A stretch of DNA of 64,000 bases from Acuticoccus sp965213555 (GTDB taxonomy: Bacteria > Pseudomonadota > Alphaproteobacteria > Rhizobiales > Amorphaceae). Below the pieces are notes generated by a model that did not search any database, was not told where the DNA came from, and saw nothing but the letters and a program-made list of their open reading frames with translations. The stretch lies in assembly GCF_965213555.1 (NCBI RefSeq), contig NZ_OZ243890.1, positions 2,418,001 to 2,482,000 on the forward strand. Reading direction: 5' to 3'. Both the position numbers and the translations under genes were made by a program. The first letter of the stretch is position 1; each line of letters opens with the position of its first letter. This document shows positions 9,340-18,189 of this stretch, piece by piece.

Positions 9340-10499
9340 GCGGCTGTCCGGCGTGCGGCTCTCGGGAGGTGTCGGCGATCTACAGGATCGAAGGCATCCC
9401 GGTGCAGAGCTGCATCCTCCTCGACAGCGAGGCGGAGGCACGAGCCTTCCCGCGCGGCGACATGGAGCTCATGTTCTGCGACGCGTGCGGCCTCGTGTTC
9501 AACGCGATCTTCGACCTCGCCCGGGTGGACTACGGGGCGGCGACCGAGGAGAGCCAGCACTTCTCGAACACGTTCAACAGGTTCGCCGCGCGCCTGATCG
9601 ACGACATCGCCGCCACCTACGAGCTTTCCGGCAGACGGACGCTGGAGATCGGCTGCGGCAAGGGCGACTTCCTGATCGAGCTCGCGCGGCGCACAGGGAC
9701 GCGTGCGACCGGGATCGACCCTGGCTTCCTGCCGGGCCGCGCGACGGCCGTGGAGGGAGACGTCGCGTTCGTGAAGGCGTACTTCACGCCATCGTCCGTC
9801 GCCGCCCCGCCGGACTTCATCGTCTGTCGACATACGCTAGAGCACGTGCCTGCGGTCGGCGACTTCATGTCCGACGTCCGCGAGGTGCTTGACGGGCAGG
9901 ACGACGGCGCGCTGTTCTTCGAGACGCCGGACGTCGCGCGCGTCCTCGTCGAGGGCGCGTTCTGGGACATCTACTATGAGCATTGCTCCTACTTCACGCT
10001 CGGCTCGCACGCCCGCTTGTTTCGCGCGGCCGGGCTCGACGTGACGCGGCTCCACCTCGACTTCGACGACCAATACATCATCCAGCACGCGAGGGTCGGC
10101 GGCGCGGGCACGCCCCTTGCGCAGGAGGATGACCTCGCCGAGCTGCGGCGCCACGCCGCCGCCTTCCCGGCCCACGTCGCGAGGGTGCGCGCGCGCTGGC
10201 GCGACTTCGTGTCGGAGCGCGCGCGGGCGGGCAAGCGCGTGGCACTTTGGGGTGGCGGCTCGAAGGCGGTGGCGTTCCTGACGACCTGCCGCCTCGACGA
10301 GGAGGTCGCCGCGGTGGTCGACATCAACCCGCACAAGCAGGGCAAGCACCTCGCCGGCGCCGGTCACCGGGTGTGCGCTCCCGAAGAACTCGTCGACGCC
10401 GCGCCCGACACCGTCATCGCGATGAACGCCGTCTACCGTGAGGAGATCGCCGCGCAGCTTGCTGGCCTCGGCCTCAGTGCGGAGCTCGTCGCCCTGTGA
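9336..10499 (+). CDS. Sugar C-methyltransferase-like SAM-dependent methyltransferase
   Basis: 387 residues, same three-part architecture as the C-methyltransferase half of the preceding protein. The N-terminal zinc-binding region has CPACG and CDACGLVFN. The SAM-binding motif TLEIGCGKGDF lies at ~104–113, followed by CRHTLEHV. The motif FWDIYYEHCSYFT corresponds to the active-site segment of the family, and the C-terminal domain has WGGGSKAVAF and VDINPHKQGKHL. It starts inside the stop of the upstream gene (ATGA) and overlaps the next, so translation is coupled. It may methylate or otherwise modify a nucleotide-linked keto-sugar. The exact position modified is unknown. Confidence 0.82.
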   Translation: MSGCPACGSREVSAIYRIEGIPVQSCILLDSEAEARAFPRGDMELMFCDACGLVFNAIFDLARVDYGAATEESQHFSNTFNRFAARLIDDIAATYELSGRRTLEIGCGKGDFLIELARRTGTRATGIDPGFLPGRATAVEGDVAFVKAYFTPSSVAAPPDFIVCRHTLEHVPAVGDFMSDVREVLDGQDDGALFFETPDVARVLVEGAFWDIYYEHCSYFTLGSHARLFRAAGLDVTRLHLDFDDQYIIQHARVGGAGTPLAQEDDLAELRRHAAAFPAHVARVRARWRDFVSERARAGKRVALWGGGSKAVAFLTTCRLDEEVAAVVDINPHKQGKHLAGAGHRVCAPEELVDAAPDTVIAMNAVYREEIAAQLAGLGLSAELVAL

Positions 10500-11650
10500 G
10501 CGTGAGCATTTGCCCGGCCTGCGCGACGTCCGACCACCGCTTGGTGCTGCGCCTCGAGGGCGTCCCCGTGGTGTGCAACGCGCTCGCGGCCGATGCCGCC
10601 ACCGCGCGCGCAGCGCCGATGGGCGACGTCGAGCTCGTCGCATGTCCGTGCTGCGGCCTCCTCTACAATCGAGCGTTCGACGAGGCGCGGGTCGCCTACG
10701 CCACGAGCTACGAGAACGCGCTGCATCACTCGCCGAGCTTCCGCGCGTTCGCCGACGCGCTCATGGCCGGGCTCGTCGAGCGTCACGGCCTGCGCGGGCA
10801 GACCCTCGTCGAGATCGGCTGCGGCGACGGCTACATGCTCGACCTCGCGCGACGGCACGGCGTTGCCCGGGCGGTGGGCTTCGATCCGTCGATGGCCGAG
10901 CGGGTCAGCCCCTATGCCGGCGAGGGGATCGCCATCGTCCCGACGCTGTTCGACGCCGCGCAGCTCGACATGCCGTTTCGCGCCGTGCTGTGTCGCCACG
11001 TGATCGAACACCTCAGCGACCCCCTCACCATGCTGCGCGACCTGCGCGCGCAGGTCGGGGACGCGGACGTCGCCCTCTACGTGGAGGTGCCGAATGCGGA
11101 TTGGATGCTGCGCAGCGTCTCCCTGTGGGATGTGATCTACGAGCATGTCACCTACTGGACCGCGCCGGCCATGGAGACGCTGCTGCGCCGGAGCGGCTTT
11201 GCGCCGTCTGCCATCACGACCGGTTACGGTGACCAGTTCCTGATGGTCGAGGCGCGTCCTGCGGCGGACCAGCCGGCGTTCGTCCCGAGCAGGGTCGAGG
11301 CCGTCCTAGCCGAGGCAGCGACCTTCGGCGCGCGCGCGGACGAGGCCGTCGCCCGATGGCGCGACCGGCTGGGCGCAGAGCGACGCGCCGTCGTATGGGG
11401 TGCCGGCAGCAAGGGGATCGCGTTCGCGAACGCCGTCGATTACGGCTCGCTCATCGCCATGGTGGACCTCAATCCGCGCAAGCACGGCCTCTACGTGCCG
11501 GGCAGTGCGGTTGAGGTCGTCTCCCCCGACGCCCTCGGTGCGCTGGCACCTGAGGTCGTCCTCGTGTCCAACGGGCTCTACGCCGACGAGATCCTAGCGC
11601 GGATGCAGGCCATGGGACAGTCGCCGGACATCGGCGTCATCACCGGCTGA
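10496..11650 (+). CDS. Sugar C-methyltransferase-like SAM-dependent methyltransferase (third tandem copy)
   Basis: 384 residues, paralogous to its upstream neighbour across the whole length. It has zinc motifs CPACA and CPCCGLLYN, the SAM loop LVEIGCGDGYM at ~105, LCRHVIEHLS, the family motif LWDVIYEHVTYWT, and a C-terminal GAGSKGIAFAN plus DLNPRKHG. The start is GTG at 10496, overlapping the upstream stop (GTGA). Its closeness to the 9336 gene suggests local duplication, with both kept because they act on different carbons or intermediates. That is inference. The downstream glycosyltransferase begins 17 bases after the stop and would transfer the finished sugar. Confidence 0.82.
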   Translation: MSVSICPACATSDHRLVLRLEGVPVVCNALAADAATARAAPMGDVELVACPCCGLLYNRAFDEARVAYATSYENALHHSPSFRAFADALMAGLVERHGLRGQTLVEIGCGDGYMLDLARRHGVARAVGFDPSMAERVSPYAGEGIAIVPTLFDAAQLDMPFRAVLCRHVIEHLSDPLTMLRDLRAQVGDADVALYVEVPNADWMLRSVSLWDVIYEHVTYWTAPAMETLLRRSGFAPSAITTGYGDQFLMVEARPAADQPAFVPSRVEAVLAEAATFGARADEAVARWRDRLGAERRAVVWGAGSKGIAFANAVDYGSLIAMVDLNPRKHGLYVPGSAVEVVSPDALGALAPEVVLVSNGLYADEILARMQAMGQSPDIGVITG

Positions 11651-11666
11651 GAAGGCACAGGGACCG

Positions 11667-12728
11667 ATGAGCGCACGCCGAGCGGGTGGCGGCAGCGGTT
11701 CGCCGGTGGGCGGCTGGCCGACGCTCTGCGTCGTGCTCGTCACCTACCGCGCGGCGGACTTCGTCACCGACTGCCTCGCCTCGCTGGTGGACACCACCTA
11801 CCCGGCGCTGCGCATGATCGTCGTCGACAACACCTCACCGGACGGCACCGCCGGGGTGGTGGAAAGGTGGGCGCGGTGCCCTCACCGGCGGCTGTCGTTC
11901 GAGGCGCGGACCGACGCAGGGCCCGCCTCCCCTGCCGCCTGCGACCTGACGCTCGTCCGCGCGGCGCACAACGACGGCTTCGCGGCCGGCGTCAACCGCG
12001 GCCTCGCGGTGGCCACCGCCGATCCCACGTGTGATCACGTCTGGATCCTGAACCCGGACACCGTCGTCGCCCCGGATACGCCCTTCGCGCTCGTGCGGCA
12101 CGCCCTGTCGATGGGTCAGTATGCGGTGATCGGCGCGCGGGTGGTCTATCACGCGCGTCCCGACGTCGTGCAGACCGATGGCGGTCGCCTGCACCGGCTC
12201 GCTGGAACCGCGGTCAGCGTCAACATCGGCGCGTCGGCGCGGGCCGCATGTCCGCCGGACCCCGCCACGCTCGCCTACATCCCCGGCGTCAGCATGCTTG
12301 TTAGCCGCGACTTCCTCGCCGAGGTCGGACCTATGCGCGAGCACTGGTTCCTGTACTTCGAGGAGATCGACTGGCAGCTGCGTCGGGGCCGACTGCCGCT
12401 CGGCGTCGCGGTGGACGCGGTGGTTCACCATCGCGCAGGAGCGTCCATCGGCTCCCACACCGTCGACCGGCACGCGAGCGAGCTGTCGGTGTACTTCACC
12501 TGCCGCAACCTGATGCCGTTCGTCCGGCGTTGGGCCTGGTGGAAGCTGCCCTTCGCCTACGCGATGGCGTACTACAAGCTTGTGAGGCAGTGGGGTGCGA
12601 GCCGCGACAACGTCGTCGCCGCCCTACGGGGACTGCATGGCCTGTCCCCTCCCGCGACCATTCGCGACAAGGTTCCTGCTCGCGCGTGGCAGCGTCTGGC
12701 GTCCCGCACGGACGGCGCGCTCGAGTAA
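11667..12728 (+). CDS. Glycosyltransferase family 2 (rhamnosyltransferase-like)
   Basis: 353-residue GT-A fold glycosyltransferase. Strand one is VVLVTYRAADFVTDCL, followed by VVDNTSPDG, HNDGFAAGVNRG, and the DXD-like WILNPDTVV. The C-terminal catalytic region has YFEEIDWQLR. This pattern is typical of WbbL-type transferases that add rhamnose or related deoxysugars to lipid-linked acceptors. There is no membrane-spanning tail, so it is probably peripheral at the cytoplasmic face. It is the last gene of the CDP-sugar block and is followed by a broken insertion element, suggesting that the right end of this operon has been disturbed. Donor and acceptor are inferred from context only. Confidence 0.85.
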   Translation: MSARRAGGGSGSPVGGWPTLCVVLVTYRAADFVTDCLASLVDTTYPALRMIVVDNTSPDGTAGVVERWARCPHRRLSFEARTDAGPASPAACDLTLVRAAHNDGFAAGVNRGLAVATADPTCDHVWILNPDTVVAPDTPFALVRHALSMGQYAVIGARVVYHARPDVVQTDGGRLHRLAGTAVSVNIGASARAACPPDPATLAYIPGVSMLVSRDFLAEVGPMREHWFLYFEEIDWQLRRGRLPLGVAVDAVVHHRAGASIGSHTVDRHASELSVYFTCRNLMPFVRRWAWWKLPFAYAMAYYKLVRQWGASRDNVVAALRGLHGLSPPATIRDKVPARAWQRLASRTDGALE

Positions 12729-12888
12729 ACATACAAGACCATGGAGCCGGGGCGTCGGCACGCCTCCGGACCGTGACGTGAGCCAACGCGCCGCTAGAGT
12801 AGTTCGCGCTCGTTGTGTATCGGGTTGGGATTCCGAATCAGGGGAAGTCTGATCCACCGTCATGGCTGGCGGTGGAGGGTCAGCCGTG

Positions 12889-13800
12889 ATGCCCAAGCTG
12901 CTCGTTGATGATCTTCGCCTTCGCGTCGTGCGCGCCATCGACGACGCAATGTCCCGTCGCCAGGCTGCGGCACGGTTCGACGTCGCCCCGTCCCCCGCGA
13001 TCCGATGGTACGAGGAGTGGCGACGGACCGGCTCGTGCCGCGCCAGGCGGGCGACCGCTGGTCCCATGTCACCGAAGCCCACGCGCCGCGCATCCTGGCG
13101 ATCCTGGAGGAGACCGGCGACATCACTCTGGTGGCGCTGAAGGCCCGGCTCGGCGAGACCGGGGGCACGGTCTCCATCTCCGGCCCTGCCGCGCTTCTTC
13201 AGGCGACACGGGATCACGCGTAAACAAGGACCGGCCACGCGGCCGAGCAGGCGCGTGCGGATGTCCGTGCCCGCCGACGCGCCTGGTTCGACGGTCAGGA
13301 CGAGCTCGACCCGGAGCAGGTGATCTTCATCGACGAGACCTGGACGAACACGATGATGGCCCGCACCCACGGCCGCTGCGCCCGGGGCGAGCGGTTGCGC
13401 ATGGCGCTGCCGTTCGGCCCCTGGAAGACGACCACGCTGGTCGCCGGGCCCTCGCTGGCCGGGATCGTCGCGCCAATGGTCCTGGGCCGGGCGCGATCAA
13501 CGGTGTCGGGTTCGAGGCCCATGTGGAACAGGTTCTCGCGCCGCGCTTGTCGCCGGGCGACATCGTCGTCATGGACAACCTCGGCAGCCACAAGAGCAGA
13601 CGCGTTCGCGATCTGATCGAGAGCGCCGGCGCCAATCCGATGTTCCTCCCGCCCTACAGCCCCGACTTCAACCCGATCGAGATGGCGTTCGCTAGGATCA
13701 AGGCTCTCCTGCGCAAGGCCGCCGAGCGAACCCATCGACGACCTGTGGGACCGCATCGGCGAGGTCCTCGACCTCGTCACGCCAGCACAGGCACGCGCTA
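12889..13800 (+). mobile_element. IS630-family transposase, frameshifted remnant
   Basis: Pieces of one transposase occur in successive frames. An N-terminal HTH (VVRAIDDAMSRRQAAARFDV) starts at ATG 12889. From ~13020 another frame carries HAPRILAILEETGDITL. From ~13245 the DDE catalytic core appears as VIFIDETWTN, then VVMDNLGSHKS and NPIEMAFARIKALL, giving the D, D and E residues of IS630. At least three frameshifts and a stop near 13220 make it inactive. Clear terminal inverted repeats or a TA duplication could not be identified. It abuts a decayed ABC transporter at its right end. Confidence 0.8.
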
Positions 13801-13802
13801 CT

Positions 13803-14600
13803 TGTGCACGAACACCATGTCGTGCTCCCCCACAATACCGGCGCGGGAGCTCTCCTCACGCAGGAGCTGCGAGGTGTGGGCCCGATCGCCCGCGCCCATG
13901 CCCGCCGCAAGCTCGTCGACCGAGGGGCTGGGGATCCTGCGCGAGGAGCATGCCGATCTCGAGCCGCCGCTTGTGACAGGTCGCTGGCACGTCGGTCCTC
14001 CGAGGCCGATGCCGCGCGCGATCGACGGCGTGTCCTGCCCGTCGTGAGCGGGAGAACAGGCTGCAGGCTTGCCCACGTCCCGCACGACGTGTCGAGGGCC
14101 ATGAGCACGTTGTCGAAGATGCTCTACTCCCCGAACGGCTTGAACTTTCGACCGATGCCCGGGCGTGCGATCTGCGCCTCCGACAGGCGCAGCGCGGAGA
14201 TGTTGCGCTCGCCCCCTTTGACGGGGCCGGTGTCGGGGCCTGACCTGCCGGTCAAGATGTCCATGAGGGTGGCCTTGCCGGACCGTTGGACCCGATGATC
14301 GCGCGCAGCTCGGACTGCTCGATCTCAAACGACACGTCGTTGATGGCACATAAGCCATCGGATGAGACCGAGAGGCCTGCGACCTCGAGGAGCACACTCA
14401 CTCGGCCATCCCACGAGCCCGGCGTGAGGCCAGAGGTTCGCCGGGTGAGGCGCGCACGGGCGAGCAGGCGCAACGCATCGAACAGCCCGGCGAGCCCCTT
14501 CGGCACGAACTGCGTGAAGAGCACGAACCCGAGGCCCGCGGAGCACCTGCCACCGGTCCACCCACTCGATTGTGGCGAAGCCGAGGTCGAGGTCCGGCAC
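13803..14600 (-). pseudogene. Decayed urea/branched-chain-type ABC transporter (UrtC end – UrtD-like ATPase)
   Basis: Read leftward in shifting frames. The end of a permease (LGFVLFTQFVPKGLAGLFDA, typical of UrtC/LivM C-termini) is followed by an ATPase start, VLLEVAGLSVSSDG and INDVSFEIEQSELRAIIGSNG. Then come fragments matching the middle of UrtD (IARPGIGRKFKPFGEYSIF and DNVLMAL) and finally GEHDMVFVHK, the switch region just before the usual C-terminus. The Walker A Lys/Thr are disrupted by a frameshift. The ATPase stops where the IS630 remnant begins, which suggests insertion followed by decay. UrtD versus LivG cannot be settled. Confidence 0.65.
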
Positions 14601-15110
14601 GCCCCCACCCGGGGGCGCAATCGCCGACCGTGCTGAGGATACGACCGCGAGCTGCGACGACGCCACCACTCGCGGCGCGTCGGCCACCATCCCGCCCTGC
14701 GTCGCCCGAGCGATTTCTTCAACTGCATCAGGTACTTGCGGCCTTACCACGCGCTACGATCGGCGCTCCAGCAACCTCCTCGCCGCCCTTACCGTCACCG
14801 CCATCCGCACCTCGCCCGAGCTGCGGCGGGGCCACGACCCTAGCGAGCCGCGCTTGCCGCTGCCGGCCCTGAGGGTCCAGCGTCTCACCGAGGCTCCTGC
14901 AGCATCCGAGGCGTTGATGGAGCACGGCGACGGCTGGCGACGCGCGCAATCTCGGCACGTCGTATCCTGGCCAGCGCCGACCTTCACCGGCCAACAGGCA
15001 CGCGTTGCCAGCCGTCCTTGCCACGCGGGTTGGGTCCGCTCGGAGGAGTTGGGTCAGCCGGCGGCGAGCCGCACGCCGAGGCAAGGCGATCGCGCCGGTT
15101 CGCATTGGCC
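14601..15110. other. Non-coding stretch, probably further transporter debris
   Basis: 510 bases without a supported gene, between the UrtC/D remnant and a GH16 gene. The leftmost ~150 bases, read leftward (VEEIARATQGGMVADAPRVV), may be more of the same decayed operon, but I could not match them to a family. The remainder shows nothing recognisable. Confidence 0.4.
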
Positions 15111-16619
15111 TCAGATGAAGGCGAGGTCGAAGTCGAGCATGGCAAGACGCTCTCCGCCACCACCGGCCCTCGCGTAGGCCGAGATGGACAGGATGTAGTC
15201 GCCCTCCTCGAAGGTGCGGCCGTAGACGTCGCCGGCATGGTCGCCGAACAACGAGTACGGTTCCCAGTCCTCCGTTCGCTCGACGGACAGAGCTCCGTCG
15301 AGGTCGAACGCGATGCTCTTCACGGCCGCGCTCGCCTTCACGATGACGCCGAGTTCGCGCGTGCCGAGCGCGTCGAAGTCGAGGCGAGTGTCGCCGACGA
15401 GTTCGGTGAGGACTTCGTTCCGCTCCGCGTGGACGAGGAAGACCCTAAGGTCGGCTGCCTCTTCCGAGTGCGCCTCCTTATCGCGCCCGTGGGCGGTGCC
15501 GATCGCCGGCCGGGGCTGTGGCGCCGGCCGGGATCCTACCGTCTCCAGCGGCTCCTCCCCCATTGCGCAGTGCACGGGGTCTGGGTTCGCGGAGGCCGAT
15601 GCTGCCGCGCGGACCTCGAAGTCAATCTTCTCCCTGAACAGGCGGTCCCCTGCGCCGTTGCGCTCGGAGTGGCCGATCAGTTTGAGGGTGTAGGAGCCGA
15701 CGCCGAGGTTGCCCGTGAAGTGGTCGCCGGCATGGTCGCCGAACAGGGCGTACGGCGCCCAGCTCTCGGTCTTCGTGTGCGTCGCGTCGCCGGTGAGCTT
15801 GAATGTGACGCTGCCGATGCCCGCCCCGCCGGCCTTCGCCACGATCGTGAAGATGGGGTCGCTCGCATCGACCTCGACGACCATGCCGTCGGTCAGCACC
15901 GCGACGTTGCGGTCGGTCTCGCCGTCCATCAGCGTCAAGGTGACGTCGTAGTCCGGGTATATGTAGGGCGCGAAGGACACGGCGCTGAAGCTTGATGACG
16001 TCGCGTCGTCGAACGTCGGGGTGCCGAGCCACCCCTCGATGCCGGTCCAGACGTTCATGTAGAGCTTGCTCGGAAGGTTCGGGATCGGCACCGAGACGTC
16101 GTCCGCGTCGACTGCGAAGATGAGCGCACCGTCGGCGTACCAGCGGATCTCGTCCGGCTCCCACTCGAACGCGTAGGTGTGCATGTCCTCGGACGCATCG
16201 AAGGGAAGGTCCACCCAACTGACGACCGAGCGTCCGTCGTAGTGGTAGCCGACGTGGACCTTCGTCGGATCCTTGCCGAGGAACTCGAAGTCGATCTCGT
16301 TCCACACGTCTCCGAAGTACGGGCCGGTGTAGGTGAAGAACCCCGTGTCGACGCCAGCCTCCCCGGACGCCTGCAGCGAGAACTCGTAGCGGCCGTAGGC
16401 GTAGCGGTTGACCGTTTGTACCTCGGCTCCGGTGAACGGCTTGCCATCCCGGTCCTGCGTGCTCAGCGCCAACGTGAGGACCCCGTCCCCCGCACGGACG
16501 TGATCGGCCGCCCACGTGTTGTGGATCCATTCCTCGGACATGACGAAGTCCGAGACGTACCAGAAGCTGCGATCGAACGTGTCGAAGTCTTCGTCAAACG
16601 GCTCGGTCGAGGTTGGCAT
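15111..16619 (-). CDS. GH16 family glycoside hydrolase with duplicated C-terminal module
   Basis: 502 residues. Residues ~7–220 form a GH16 beta-glucanase-type jelly roll: FTYTGPYFGDVWNEIDFEF holds the catalytic ExDxxE (E108, D110, E112), and WTGIEGWLG closes the domain. Two homologous modules of about 110 residues follow (~225–337 and ~390–499), each with a Y-x-L-FGDHAGD core, separated by a Pro/Ala/Glu-rich linker. There is no N-terminal signal peptide, so export would need a non-Sec route, as for ExsH-type glycanases that use type I secretion; this is inference. It probably cleaves the polysaccharide made by neighbouring genes. The ATG at 16619 is chosen; the frame extends 39 codons further upstream without GH16 similarity. 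Confidence 0.85.
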   Translation of the reverse strand: MPTSTEPFDEDFDTFDRSFWYVSDFVMSEEWIHNTWAADHVRAGDGVLTLALSTQDRDGKPFTGAEVQTVNRYAYGRYEFSLQASGEAGVDTGFFTYTGPYFGDVWNEIDFEFLGKDPTKVHVGYHYDGRSVVSWVDLPFDASEDMHTYAFEWEPDEIRWYADGALIFAVDADDVSVPIPNLPSKLYMNVWTGIEGWLGTPTFDDATSSSFSAVSFAPYIYPDYDVTLTLMDGETDRNVAVLTDGMVVEVDASDPIFTIVAKAGGAGIGSVTFKLTGDATHTKTESWAPYALFGDHAGDHFTGNLGVGSYTLKLIGHSERNGAGDRLFREKIDFEVRAAASASANPDPVHCAMGEEPLETVGSRPAPQPRPAIGTAHGRDKEAHSEEAADLRVFLVHAERNEVLTELVGDTRLDFDALGTRELGVIVKASAAVKSIAFDLDGALSVERTEDWEPYSLFGDHAGDVYGRTFEEGDYILSISAYARAGGGGERLAMLDFDLAFI

Positions 16620-17270
16620 CGACTGTGATCCTGCGTCGTTGAAGCATGACCTGTTGTGGGCGGAACGGTGGTTCCGTCCGAAGTCATGGCGGGGAGCGAG
16701 GCGTTTCCGGGAGGAGCGGTCCCCGGATGCGGGCACCGGGCAAGGGTGATCCTCTAACTACCATAAGTTGTAGTCAGGTTGTGCTCAACATTGATCCGGC
16801 GATCCCACTTCGCTGCGCCAAGCTCCGTGGCAGCCTCGCCATCGCCGACGGGTGAGATCGAGTGCGTCACGACCTTCCCAAGGGGTTGCTCGTAGACACG
16901 CACCGCCACCGTGGGGGCTAGCCGCTGCCGTGCACGCTTCGGGCTGACGTGACGCCGCCCGCAGCTTACCGAACTGACTGCAACTATGAGTTGTGTTAGG
17001 CAGGCGAGGCGCACGCCCACGACGGGTGCGCCGGCCGTCTCGTGGGAGGCTGTGCTGGGGCTGGTGTCGCAACATGCGACCGCGCGCGGGCTTCGAACGT
17101 CGCCATCGGCCGTCAGACCAGCGAACGAACGTGCGACGCGTCGTCCGAACAAAGCGTTATCAAATGACGAACCGCCGCACGCGCGATCACGTCAAAAGGG
17201 CACGACAGCGTGAGGCAGGCCTCAGCAGGCATCCTCCCGGCACCGATCGGCCGTCATGAAGGGTACTCCT
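16620..17270. other. Divergent intergenic region between two GH16 genes
   Basis: About 650 bases with no supported gene. It must contain the promoters of the leftward GH16 gene and of the rightward GH16 gene at 17271. One small inverted repeat (CAACT-atg-AGTTG) lies near 16980–16992. A leftward open frame (16754–17152) has no motif and is judged spurious. Confidence 0.45.
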
Positions 17271-18086
17271 ATGTCAGTTCCGCCAGCCTCGAAGGCTCCG
17301 CTCCTCGCCGCGCTCGCCATCGCAGCGCTCGGCGCAAGCTGCCTCGGCTCCGTCGCCGACGAGGCGTTCGTGGACTCGTTCGCGGACCTCGACCGCGACC
17401 GCTGGTACGTCTCCAGCGGCTGGGTGAACGGCGACCATCAGGGGTGCGTGTGGCATGACAGCCAGGTCCGCGTCGCCGACGGGACGCTGGTGCTCACCGT
17501 CTCGGAGGCTCCTGCACAGGCCGAGCTCGAGCGCGACGTCCTGTGCGGCGAGATCCAAACGCGCAACGCGCTGGGCCACGGACTGTTCGAGGCCAGCGTG
17601 CGTGCGGCCGAGGGGAGCGGGTTGGTGTTCGGCTTCTTCACCTACACCGGCCCGACGCACGGCAACCCGCACGACGAGATCGATGTGGAGATCATCGGGC
17701 GGCGCGCACGGGAGGTGCAGCTGAACTACTTCGTGGACGGCCAAGGCGGCCACGAGGAGAAGCTGCCCCTGCCCGTCGCTGCCCACGCGGACTTCCTGCA
17801 CTTCGCCATCGATTGGCGCGAGGACGCGTTGCGCTGGTACCTCGACGGACGGCTCATCCACGAGGTCACCGGCGATGCGCTGCCGCAGGCGCGGCAGAAG
17901 CTGTTCTTCCACATCTGGAACGGCACCGAGCGGAGCGAAGGGTGGCTCGGCTCCTTCGAGCGCGGCGCGTTGCCGGTCACCACCGAGGTCGACTGGGTGG
18001 CCTACACCCCGCTCGGCCGGGCCTGCGCGTTCCCTCGATCCATCAGCTGCCGCGAGGACTGGGAGCGCTTAGGGGATCGCAGCTAG
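17271..18086 (+). CDS. Secreted GH16 glycanase, ExoK-like
   Basis: 271 residues. An N-terminal hydrophobic signal (LLAALAIAALGAS) precedes a single GH16 domain with GFFTYTGPTHGNPHDEIDVE, giving catalytic E136, D138 and E140, and later FHIWNGTERSEGWLGSF. Length and architecture match ExoK, the endo-1,3-1,4-beta-glycanase that trims nascent succinoglycan, so a similar periplasmic or extracellular role is likely. The ATG at 17271 is preferred over that at 17256 because AAGGG lies about seven bases upstream. The C-terminus contains two Cys (CAFPRSISCRED) that could pair. The stop codon falls inside the left stem of the hairpin at 18081–18128. Confidence 0.88.
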   Translation: MSVPPASKAPLLAALAIAALGASCLGSVADEAFVDSFADLDRDRWYVSSGWVNGDHQGCVWHDSQVRVADGTLVLTVSEAPAQAELERDVLCGEIQTRNALGHGLFEASVRAAEGSGLVFGFFTYTGPTHGNPHDEIDVEIIGRRAREVQLNYFVDGQGGHEEKLPLPVAAHADFLHFAIDWREDALRWYLDGRLIHEVTGDALPQARQKLFFHIWNGTERSEGWLGSFERGALPVTTEVDWVAYTPLGRACAFPRSISCREDWERLGDRS

Positions 18087-18189
18087 AGCATCCTGGGTCT
18101 CCTCAGACCCAGATAAGATGCTCTAGCTGTTTGATTAGGAGCGGTCTTCTTGGGGTTAGGTGGTTCCACCTAACCCCAAACCGCTCTAG
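18081..18189. repeat. Composite double-hairpin element with outer inverted repeats
   Basis: Hairpin 1: 18081–18092 pairs with 18117–18128 (12 bp), and within it 18093–18100 pairs with 18105–18112 (8 bp) around a CCTC loop. Hairpin 2: 18139–18145 pairs with 18180–18186, and inside it 18150–18163 pairs with 18166–18179 (14 bp) around a TT loop. CTAGAGC at 18083–18089 is mirrored by GCTCTAG at 18183–18189, so the whole unit is bounded by inverted repeats. This resembles a small non-autonomous palindromic repeat element (REP/MITE-like) and could also end transcription of the GH16 gene. The pairing is seen directly; the nature of the element is inferred. Confidence 0.7.

Noticed and set aside
16754..17152. 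132-codon leftward frame between the two GH16 genes
   Set aside because: No recognisable motif, no ribosome site, and it would occupy the region needed for two divergent promoters.
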